The notes under the pieces: model-generated
Databases searched by the model: none
Seen by the model: only the letters and a program-made list of their open reading frames with translations
What the model was told of the DNA's origin: nothing
Shown: positions 15,549-21,618 of the stretch, one piece after another
Numbering within the stretch: position 1 is the stretch's first letter
Layout of the letters: every line of letters begins with the position of its first letter
Position numbers and translations under genes: made by a program
Assembly (NCBI GenBank): GCA_024304875.1
Contig: JAMWZF010000012.1
Location: 1 to 21,618, forward strand
DNA length: 21,618 nucleotides
Reading direction: 5' to 3'
Source: Paracoccaceae bacterium
Lineage (GTDB): Bacteria; Pseudomonadota; Alphaproteobacteria; Rhodobacterales; Rhodobacteraceae

Positions 15549-15586
15549 GTTGCCCTTGTCAAGAATGGCGATCCGGGGAGCGAGGG

Positions 15587-16273
15587 ATGGCATTAGCGAC
15601 CGATCAGGGGCCGAGAGACGCCCTCGTGCGGCCGGCGAGCATCGCCGACAGCGTGCATGAGCGGATCTACGAACGGATCATGTCGCTGGACATTCCGCCC
15701 GGCGCCCGGATCCCGATCGACGGTCTGGCGCGCGAGCTGAACGTCTCGCAGACCCCGGTCCGCGAGGCCCTGACCCGGCTGGAGCGGGAGGGCCTGGTCC
15801 GCAAGGCGCATCTCATCGGGTATTCCGCCGCGCCGCAGCTGACCCGGAAGGAATTCGAGGATCTCTACAAGTTCCGCCTGATGCTGGAGCCCGAGAGCGC
15901 CCGACAGGCCTGCCTGCGGCTGACCCCGGCCAGCCTGGCGCGGATCGAGGCCGCGGCCGCCGACATGGAGAAGGGCGAGCCGCCCGTCGACCGCAACAGC
16001 CGGTATTCCCGCTTTGCCCGCGCCGACGCCCATTTTCACGACGAGATCCTGAAGGTCGCCGACAACGAATTCGCCCGCGCGGCGCTGAACGACCAGCACA
16101 TCCACCTGCACATCTTCCGCCTGATGTTCCATTCGCGGGTGACGCGTGAAGCGCTCGAAGAGCATGACCGCCTGCTCGCGGCCTTCCGTGCCGGGAACCC
16201 GCAAGACGCCTACGACGCGATGCACGACCATATCGAGCGGTCGCGGGACAGGCTGGCGGCGGCCTTCGAATGA
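15587..16273 (+). CDS. GntR-family transcriptional regulator with FCD domain
   Basis: This 228-residue regulator has an N-terminal winged helix (about 16-78; recognition helix around VSQTPVREALTRLEREGLV) and a C-terminal FCD ligand domain (about 88-220). The metal site of the FCD class is visible as D147 and H151 in DAHFHDE, H193 in EEHDRLL and H215 near HDHIERS; such sites often bind carboxylate or hydroxyacid effectors. ATG 15587 follows GGGGAGCGAGGG. It diverges from the Ldh2-type gene and overlaps the importer ATPase by ATGA (16270-16273), so regulator and importer are made together. It most likely represses both arms from the repeat at 15506-15538 and is released by a pathway intermediate; this role is inferred from position. 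Confidence 0.92.
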   Translation: MALATDQGPRDALVRPASIADSVHERIYERIMSLDIPPGARIPIDGLARELNVSQTPVREALTRLEREGLVRKAHLIGYSAAPQLTRKEFEDLYKFRLMLEPESARQACLRLTPASLARIEAAAADMEKGEPPVDRNSRYSRFARADAHFHDEILKVADNEFARAALNDQHIHLHIFRLMFHSRVTREALEEHDRLLAAFRAGNPQDAYDAMHDHIERSRDRLAAAFE

Positions 16274-17829
16274 CAGCGCCGATGCCGACCGACGCGGCCG
16301 CCGGGGACGGGGCCGGAGCGCCGGTGCTGCGCGCCGAAGGCCTGTCGAAGGCCTATGGCCCGATCACCGTCCTTAGGGACGTGACGATGGATATCCGTGC
16401 CGGCGAGGTCCACGCCATCATCGGAGAGAACGGGGCCGGCAAGTCGACGCTCATGAAGCTGCTCTCGGGACACGTCCAGCCCACGGACGGGTCGATGTCG
16501 ATGGCCGGCCGCGCGGTTTCCTTCGCCGATGCGGTTCAGGCCGAGGCGGAGGGCATCGTCCTCGTCCACCAGGAGATCCTGCTCGCTCCAGACCTGACCG
16601 TCGCGCAGAACCTCTTCCTCGGCCGCGAGCTAACCCGTGGCCTGGCGGTGGACGACCGGGAGATGAACCGCCGGACAGCCAAGGTGCTGGCCCGGGTCGG
16701 ATCGCCCGTTCGGCCCTGGGTGCGGCTGGGCGACCTGCCTCTCGCCCAGCGCCAGCTGGTGCAGATCGCCCGAGCGCTTCTCGACGACCGCAAGGTCATC
16801 ATTCTCGACGAGCCGACCGCGATGCTGGCCAACGACGAGGTCGATTCCCTGCTGCAGATCGTGCGCAACCTGCGGGATCAGGGCGTCGCGACATTGTACA
16901 TCTCGCACCGGCTGGAAGAGGTGGAAGCCCTGGCCGACCGCGTCACCGTCCTGCGCGACGGCCAGATGATCGGAACATGGCCCGCGGCCGAGCTGGACCA
17001 GCGGCGGATGGCCGAACTGATGGTGGGGCGCGAGCTGTCGGGGCTCTATCCGGCCAAGCGGGACCCGCAGGACGCCGAGCCGGCCCTGGTGGTCGAGGAC
17101 CTGAGCGTCGACAACGGCGCCTACCAGGGGTCCTTCACCGTCCGTCCCGGTGAGGTTCTGGGCATCGGCGGTATGATCGGTGCGGGCCGGACCGAGCTGA
17201 TCGAAGGATTGATGGGCCTGCGCCCGGCTCAAGCCGGCCGCATCGCGGTCAACGGGACCCGGATCGACAAGCAGGACGTGACCCGTCTGATGGCCGCAGG
17301 GCTGGTCTATCTGACCGAGGATCGCAAGGGCAAAGGCCTGCTGCTGAACGAGAGGCTCGGTCCGAACCTGACATTGCAGGCGCTCGACTTCATCAATCCG
17401 GGCAGCCGGTTGCGTCGCAATCTCGAGACCCGGGCGGTGCGCGGCGCCGTCGAGGAATACGACATCCGGGTCCGCGGCCTATCGGTCCAGGCGGGACAGC
17501 TCTCGGGCGGAAACCAGCAGAAGCTGCTACTGGCGAAGGTCATGCAGGCCGACCCCAAGGTCGTCATCATCGACGAGCCGACCCGAGGCATCGACATCGG
17601 CAACAAGAGCCAGATCTACCGCTTCATCGACACGCTGGTGCGGGGCGGCAAGGCCGTGGTCGTCATCTCGTCCGAGCTGCCGGAACTCGTCGGCCTGTCC
17701 GACCGCGTGCTGGTGATGCGCGGCGGCCGCTTCGTGGCCGAGCTGACCGGCGAGAGGATCACCGAACAGAACATCGTCTACGCCGCCGCCAGCAGCGGCC
17801 GGGACACCGCAAAGAGGACCCGCGCATGA
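16270..17829 (+). CDS. Sugar/polyol ABC importer ATP-binding protein (RbsA type, two ATPase domains)
   Basis: This 519-residue protein has two fused ABC domains, as in RbsA, XylG and MglA. In domain 1, Walker A is GENGAGKST (52-60), the signature region is LPLAQRQ (156-162, a drifted form with proline where serine is usual), and Walker B is VIILDEPTAML (176-186). In domain 2, the Walker A position reads GMIGAGRTE (301-309) without lysine, as is normal for the second domain of this class, while the signature LSGGNQQK (411-418) and Walker B VVIIDEP (431-437) are intact. It drives uptake of a monosaccharide, polyol or similar compound (the class also includes AI-2 importers). ATGA overlaps join it to gntR upstream and to the permease downstream. 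Confidence 0.93.
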   Translation: MTAPMPTDAAAGDGAGAPVLRAEGLSKAYGPITVLRDVTMDIRAGEVHAIIGENGAGKSTLMKLLSGHVQPTDGSMSMAGRAVSFADAVQAEAEGIVLVHQEILLAPDLTVAQNLFLGRELTRGLAVDDREMNRRTAKVLARVGSPVRPWVRLGDLPLAQRQLVQIARALLDDRKVIILDEPTAMLANDEVDSLLQIVRNLRDQGVATLYISHRLEEVEALADRVTVLRDGQMIGTWPAAELDQRRMAELMVGRELSGLYPAKRDPQDAEPALVVEDLSVDNGAYQGSFTVRPGEVLGIGGMIGAGRTELIEGLMGLRPAQAGRIAVNGTRIDKQDVTRLMAAGLVYLTEDRKGKGLLLNERLGPNLTLQALDFINPGSRLRRNLETRAVRGAVEEYDIRVRGLSVQAGQLSGGNQQKLLLAKVMQADPKVVIIDEPTRGIDIGNKSQIYRFIDTLVRGGKAVVVISSELPELVGLSDRVLVMRGGRFVAELTGERITEQNIVYAAASSGRDTAKRTRA

Positions 17830-18821
17830 GCAGTGCCGAGATCGCCGTTCTTCCCGAAACCGAGGGCTTCCGCATCCGCTGGGCCGACCTGGCGCCCTTC
17901 ATCGCCCTCGCTCTGATCGTGCTGGCCGGCGCGCTGATCAACTCCAACTTCATGGCGGCCAACAACCTGCTGAACGTCATCACGCGCAGCGCCTTCATCG
18001 CCATCATCGGCGTCGGCGCGACCTTCGTGATCGCGACCGGAGGGCTGGACCTGTCGATCGGCTCGATGCTGGCCTTCGTCGTCGGCATCATGATCATGGC
18101 GATGAATGCCATGGCACCCTCCCTCGGGGTCTGGGCGATCCCCGCCGGGGCAGCTGTGGCGCTGGTAGTGGGCTCGCTCTGCGGCCTGCTCAACGGGCTG
18201 ATCATAACGGTCGGCAGGATCGAGCCCTTCATCGTGACGCTGGGCACAATGGGCATCTTCCGGGCCTTCATTACCTGGATGACCGACGGTGGCTCGCTGT
18301 CGATCGACAACAGCCTGCGGGCCGCCTATCGGCCGGTCTATTTCGGCGACGTCCTCGGCGTCCCCTACCCGGTCGTCATCACCATCGTCGTGGCCCTCAT
18401 CGGCGCCTTCGTCCTCTACAAGACGAAATACGGGCGCCGGGTGACGGCCGTGGGGTCGAACGCGGACGTGGCGCGATTCTCGGGCGTCCACGTCGGGCGG
18501 GTGCGGACCCTGGCCTTCGTCATCCAGGGCTTCTGCGTCGCCGTCGCCGCGATCTGCTACGTCCCGCGGCTCGGCGCCGCGACGCCCACGACCGGCCAGC
18601 TCTGGGAGTTGCAGGTCATAACCGCCGTCGTCATCGGCGGCACCCTTCTGCGCGGCGGCAAGGCCCACATCTGGGGCACCGTCGCCGGCGCACTCATCCT
18701 CGAGGTCATCGCCAACGTCATGGTCCTGTCGGACATGGTGTCGGAATACCTCGTGGCCGCGGTTCAGGGGGCGATCATCATCATCGCCATGCTGGCTCAC
18801 CGCTTCACAAGCGCCCGCTGA
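17826..18821 (+). CDS. Sugar/polyol ABC importer permease (RbsC type)
   Basis: This 331-residue inner-membrane protein has about nine to ten hydrophobic segments. It carries the RbsC-class phrases GGLDLSIGSMLAFV, LNGLIITVGRIEPFIVTLGTMGIFRA and YGRRVTAVGSNADVARFSGV; the last is the cytoplasmic loop that meets the ATPase. A hydrophilic N-terminus of about 22 residues precedes the first membrane segment. Only one permease gene is present, so it must form a homodimer. The ATG overlaps the ATPase stop (ATGA at 17826-17829). The substrate-binding protein gene follows after 33 bases. Confidence 0.92.
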   Translation: MSSAEIAVLPETEGFRIRWADLAPFIALALIVLAGALINSNFMAANNLLNVITRSAFIAIIGVGATFVIATGGLDLSIGSMLAFVVGIMIMAMNAMAPSLGVWAIPAGAAVALVVGSLCGLLNGLIITVGRIEPFIVTLGTMGIFRAFITWMTDGGSLSIDNSLRAAYRPVYFGDVLGVPYPVVITIVVALIGAFVLYKTKYGRRVTAVGSNADVARFSGVHVGRVRTLAFVIQGFCVAVAAICYVPRLGAATPTTGQLWELQVITAVVIGGTLLRGGKAHIWGTVAGALILEVIANVMVLSDMVSEYLVAAVQGAIIIIAMLAHRFTSAR

Positions 18822-18854
18822 CAGGGCGCACCTATCCACTGGAGGAGGAACCCC

Positions 18855-19820
18855 ATGAAACTTGACAGACTTGGCACGACGGCCATGTCCGCCGCCCTGG
18901 TCGCGGTCGCCCTGAGCGGCACCGCGGCCCTGGCCCAGGACGCCGAATTCACCATCGCGGTGTCGATCCCGGCCGCGACCCACGGCTGGACCGGCGGCGT
19001 CGTCTACCACGCCGAGCAGGCCGAGCAGCAGATCGAGGCGGCCTACCCGAACATCGACGTGATCGTCTCGACCGCGTCGTCCGCCACGGCCCAGGTCTCG
19101 GCGCTCGAGGACCTTTCGGCCACCAACGAGCTGGACGCCCTCGTGATCCTGCCCTTCACCTCCGAGGAACTGACTGGCCCGGTGGAGCAGGTCGCCTCGA
19201 CCGGCACCTTCATCACCGTCGTCGACCGGGGCCTGTCGGACGAATCCATCCAGGACCTTTACGTCGCCGGCGACAACATTGCCGTGGGCGCCAACACCGC
19301 CGAATGGCTGGTGGAGCAGCTGGGCGGCGAGGGCGAGATCGTTGTCCTGCGCGGCATCCCGACCGTCATCGACGACGAGCGGATCCAGGGCTTCACCGAG
19401 GTGATCGAGCAGTCCAACATCGAGATCCTCGACATCCAGTACGCCAACTGGAACCAGGACGAGGCCTTCACCCTGATGCAGGACTACCTCGGCAAGTACC
19501 CCAACATCGACGCGGTCTGGGCGAACGACGACGACATGCTGCTCGGCGTGCTCGAGGCAGTCGACATGGCCGGCCGGACGGACGTGAAGTACGCCCTCGG
19601 CGGCAACGGCATGAAGCAGGTGATCGAGATGGTCATGGAGGGCGACGAGCGCACCCCGATCTCCACCCCCTACCCGCCGTCGATGATCGCCTCGGCGATG
19701 TACATGACCGCCGCACAGTTCGCCGGTCAGGCGCCGATGCGCGGGTCGTTCCTGCTCGACGCACCGCTCATCACCCCCGAGAACGCGGACCAGTTCTACT
19801 TTCCGGACAGCCCGTTCTGA
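18855..19820 (+). CDS. Periplasmic sugar/polyol-binding protein (RbsB type)
   Basis: This 321-residue protein is a type-1 periplasmic binding protein. A Sec signal peptide ends near ALAQ (about residue 28). The mature protein starts EFTIAVSIPAATHGWTGGVVYHAE, the first beta-alpha unit that contacts the ligand in RbsB relatives. VDRGL, RGIPTVIDDERIQGF and WANDDDMLLGVLEA are further family landmarks that line the hinge and pocket. Aromatic and polar contacts (HGW, DRG, NDDD) fit a small hydroxylated ligand, but its identity cannot be read. GGAGGAGGAA lies five bases before ATG, the strongest ribosome binding site in the operon, matching the need for excess binding protein. A stable stem-loop follows the stop. 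Confidence 0.93.
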   Translation: MKLDRLGTTAMSAALVAVALSGTAALAQDAEFTIAVSIPAATHGWTGGVVYHAEQAEQQIEAAYPNIDVIVSTASSATAQVSALEDLSATNELDALVILPFTSEELTGPVEQVASTGTFITVVDRGLSDESIQDLYVAGDNIAVGANTAEWLVEQLGGEGEIVVLRGIPTVIDDERIQGFTEVIEQSNIEILDIQYANWNQDEAFTLMQDYLGKYPNIDAVWANDDDMLLGVLEAVDMAGRTDVKYALGGNGMKQVIEMVMEGDERTPISTPYPPSMIASAMYMTAAQFAGQAPMRGSFLLDAPLITPENADQFYFPDSPF

Positions 19821-19833
19821 TCCATAGACACAA

Positions 19834-19859
19834 GCCGGCCGCCCTTCGCGGCGGCCGGC
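19834..19859 (+). other. GC-rich intercistronic stem-loop after the binding-protein gene
   Basis: Arms GCCGGCCGCC (19834-19843) and GGCGGCCGGC (19850-19859) are perfect complements around the loop CTTCGC. It lies 13 bases after the stop and 28 bases before the next ATG, and has no T run. In sugar importer operons such stems often protect the binding-protein message and lower expression of the gene behind it; that role here is inference. Confidence 0.75.
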
Positions 19860-19887
19860 GCACCACCCCGACATTCAGGAGGCCAAG

Positions 19888-20481
19888 ATGAGCGGCAAGA
19901 AGATCCTCATGCTCTGCGGTGAATTCACCGAGGAATACGAAATCTACGTCTACCAGCAGGGGATGGAAGCGGTCGGTCACACCGTCCATGTCGTCTGCCC
20001 CGACAAGAACGCCGGCGACATGATCGCCACCTCGTTGCACGACTTCGAAGGTCACCAGACCTATACCGAGAAGCCGGGCCACAACGCCGAGATCAACAAG
20101 ACCTTCTCCGAGGCCGAGGCCGAGCTCGACAGTTACGATGCGGTCTACGCCGCCGGCGGCCGGGGGCCGGAGTACATCCGGACCGATCCGCGCGTGCAGG
20201 CCATCGTCAAGCACTTCCACGACGCCGGAAAGCCGATCTTCACCATCTGCCACGGCGTGCAGATCCTGATGGCGGTCCCTGGCGTGCTGAAGGGCAAGAC
20301 CGTCGCCGGCCTCGGTGCCTGCGCGCCCGAGGTCGTTGCCGTCGGCGGCACCTACTACGACGCGGACCCCAAGGAAGCCTACGTCGACGGCACCATGGTC
20401 TCGGCCAAGGGCTGGACCGCGCTCGCCGCCTTCATGCGCGAATGCCTCAAGGTGCTGGGCACCGAGATCAAGCACAGCTGA
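19888..20481 (+). CDS. DJ-1/PfpI family protein
   Basis: This 197-residue cytosolic protein has the DJ-1/PfpI fold. The nucleophile elbow is FTICHGVQIL with C121-H122. GGRGPEYIRTD provides E95, the residue that in PfpI-class enzymes completes the site from a neighbouring subunit, and E15/E16 near the N-terminus match the conserved glutamate. The family includes glyoxalase III-like enzymes, debated protein deglycases, isocyanide hydratases and peptidases. AGGAGG lies six bases before ATG. The gene follows the importer by 67 bases and a stem-loop and precedes a terminator, so it is the last gene of the gntR operon. A role against a reactive 2-oxoaldehyde made by the pathway, or in converting the substrate, fits the setting but is inferred. 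Confidence 0.88.
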   Translation: MSGKKILMLCGEFTEEYEIYVYQQGMEAVGHTVHVVCPDKNAGDMIATSLHDFEGHQTYTEKPGHNAEINKTFSEAEAELDSYDAVYAAGGRGPEYIRTDPRVQAIVKHFHDAGKPIFTICHGVQILMAVPGVLKGKTVAGLGACAPEVVAVGGTYYDADPKEAYVDGTMVSAKGWTALAAFMRECLKVLGTEIKHS

Positions 20482-20501
20482 TCCTCGGGGAAAGCTTGCG
20501 G

Positions 20502-20532
20502 GCAAAGGCCGGGCGGTTCGTCTGGCCTTTGT
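20502..20532. terminator. Probable bidirectional terminator between the DJ-1 and acyl-CoA dehydrogenase genes
   Basis: GCAAAGGCC (20502-20510) pairs with GGCCTTTGT (20524-20532). Inner bases 20511-20514 pair with 20520-20523 (two G-U), leaving a five-base loop. The AAA/TTT ends allow termination in both directions, though the T runs are only three bases long. It lies between two converging genes, 20 bases after the DJ-1 stop and 10 bases from the other stop. Confidence 0.6.
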
Positions 20533-20542
20533 CGTCCGAACC

Positions 20543-21618
20543 TTAGCCGCCCTTTAGCGCCCGCCGCGCGGTGGCGGCATGGAGGGCGAAGCGGTCCTCC
20601 AGCCCGGCGTGCCCCGCCCGGGCCTCGTCAGGCAGACGCGGGGCCATCCATTCCGAGACTGCGCACCAGCCGGCCCTGAGGATGGCGTCCGCCGCGCCGA
20701 GGCGGTGTTCGGCGTTTTTCGTGCTGCGCAGGTCGTCCACGAGGTCCGCGAAGGCCGCGGTCACGGGACCGGTCGAGCGGGCCAGGAACGTCTCGACGCC
20801 CAGCGGATCGCGCAGCAGCCGCCGTTCCTGGAAGTCGATGGCCTGCATCCCGGTGGTTCCCTCGTAGATGGAAGCGACCCGGATGTCGCGCAGTGTCTGC
20901 TCCAGCGGCCAGTCCCGCGTGTATCCCGCCCCGCCAAGCACCTGGATACCCATGTTCGCCACGTCGAAGCCGGTTTCGGCCCCCTGCGCCTTGGCCAGAG
21001 GCAGGAGAAACCGCGAGAGGGCGGTGGCATCGTCGTCGTGCTGCCTCCGGTCCATCAGGGCGGCGAGGGTCAGGGTCACCGCGCGGAGAAGCTCGGTCCG
21101 GTATCGCATCTCGCCGAGCTGGCGCTTCACGTCCGGGTGGCTGGCGATGGGCAGCGGGGGCCGGGACGGATCACCGCCCTGCAGCCTCTCGATCGCGTAA
21201 CCCTCGGCGATCTCGGTCGCGCGGGCTGCCGCGGCGAGGCCCTGGCAGGCCACTTGCAGCCGCATCATCGCGATCATGGTGAAGAGCTGGGGCAGGCCGC
21301 GCTCGGGGGGGCCGATCAGCGTGGCCTGCGCCCCCTCGAAGGCCAGCGCGCAGGTGGGCGAGCCGTGCAGGCCCAGTTTCTCCTCGATGCGGGTGACGGT
21401 GATGCCGTTGGGCGACCCGTCCGGCAGCCGGCTGGGGACGAGGAAGAGGGAGAGGCCCCGCCCGCCGGGCGCGTCGCCCGTCCGGGCCAGGAGGCAGTGG
21501 CCGATCAGCGGCGTCAGGTCGTGGTCGCCAAAGCTGATCCACTGCTTGGTGCCGGTGATCCGCCAGTGGTCGTCGACCGGTTCGGCCCTGCCGATCACGC
21601 TGAAAGCGATGGTGACCA
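20543..21618 (-). CDS. Acyl-CoA dehydrogenase (DmdC-like type), N-terminal part outside window
   Basis: The frame enters at the right edge and ends with TAA at 20545-20543, giving about 358 residues. The visible part begins in the middle beta domain (WRITGTKQWISFGDHD) and continues into the helical C-terminal domain. Family marks are EKLGLHGSPTCALAFEGA, QVLGGAGYTRDWPLEQTLRD, and ASIYEGTTGMQAIDFQ, whose glutamate is the catalytic base in this class. The long tail (about 100 residues after that motif) fits the ~590-residue acyl-CoA dehydrogenases that include DmdC, which oxidises methylmercaptopropionyl-CoA; the true substrate is not readable. A GTG at 21598 opens the frame in the window but lies in mid-domain and is not the real start. 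It converges on the DJ-1 gene and is probably not part of that locus. Confidence 0.86.
   Translation of the reverse strand, partial: VTIAFSVIGRAEPVDDHWRITGTKQWISFGDHDLTPLIGHCLLARTGDAPGGRGLSLFLVPSRLPDGSPNGITVTRIEEKLGLHGSPTCALAFEGAQATLIGPPERGLPQLFTMIAMMRLQVACQGLAAAARATEIAEGYAIERLQGGDPSRPPLPIASHPDVKRQLGEMRYRTELLRAVTLTLAALMDRRQHDDDATALSRFLLPLAKAQGAETGFDVANMGIQVLGGAGYTRDWPLEQTLRDIRVASIYEGTTGMQAIDFQERRLLRDPLGVETFLARSTGPVTAAFADLVDDLRSTKNAEHRLGAADAILRAGWCAVSEWMAPRLPDEARAGHAGLEDRFALHAATARRALKGG

Noticed and set aside
16301..16309. Missing Walker A lysine in the second importer ATPase domain taken as gene decay
   Set aside because: RbsA-class proteins normally lack this lysine in the second domain, and the rest of the domain is intact.
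17778..19874. 698-codon - strand open frame opposite the permease and binding-protein genes
   Set aside because: Same antisense effect; the + strand genes have clear families, signal peptide and ribosome binding sites.
1..21618. CRISPR array, toxin-antitoxin, phage-defence or transposon genes
   Set aside because: No regularly spaced repeats, no cas, restriction, toxin or transposase-like proteins were seen on either strand.

Overview
The window is high-GC DNA from an alphaproteobacterium, most likely a member of the Rhodobacterales (Rhodobacter/Roseobacter relatives). The best support is the petABC order with a Rieske protein, cytochrome b and cytochrome c1 of the Rhodobacter type: the four b-heme histidines and the PEWY motif fall at the same residue numbers that I recall for R. 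capsulatus. The dapF-mtaB pair, the thiamine importer layout and the AT-poor intergenic palindromes also fit. The assignment rests on protein resemblance alone; no rRNA is present. Every gap between genes is under 300 bases; the largest is 4350-4607.

Left part (1-5258). The 3' half of thiP overlaps thiQ, completing a thiamine ABC importer on the + strand. It converges on petABC (the cytochrome bc1 complex), which runs on the - strand; a palindrome and a rho-independent terminator lie between them. Divergent from petA is a small outer-membrane beta-barrel that resembles LpxQ-type lipid A oxidase.

Middle part (5259-10838). A - strand run of housekeeping and stress genes reads dapF, mtaB (overlapping by ATGA), an App1-like phosphatase, a PaiB-like FMN-binding protein and a glutathione S-transferase. 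A nested inverted repeat separates this run from the barrel gene. tRNA-Lys(UUU) and a SleB-type cell-wall hydrolase lipoprotein lie on the + strand.

Right part (10910-20481). This is the most interesting region: a two-armed catabolic locus around a GntR/FCD regulator. The - strand arm reads Ldh2-type 2-hydroxyacid dehydrogenase, iron-dependent alcohol dehydrogenase, succinate-semialdehyde-type aldehyde dehydrogenase and alpha/beta hydrolase. The + strand arm reads gntR, then an RbsA/RbsC/RbsB-type importer joined to gntR by ATGA overlaps, then a DJ-1/PfpI protein. The 118-base gap between the arms holds a consensus -35 box and a 9-bp inverted repeat placed to act as a shared operator. The likely logic is uptake of a small polyol- or lactone-like compound, stepwise oxidation (alcohol to aldehyde to acid, and 2-hydroxyacid to 2-oxoacid), and removal of reactive carbonyls by the DJ-1 protein. 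The substrate cannot be read from the sequence. A partial acyl-CoA dehydrogenase converges on the locus at the right edge.
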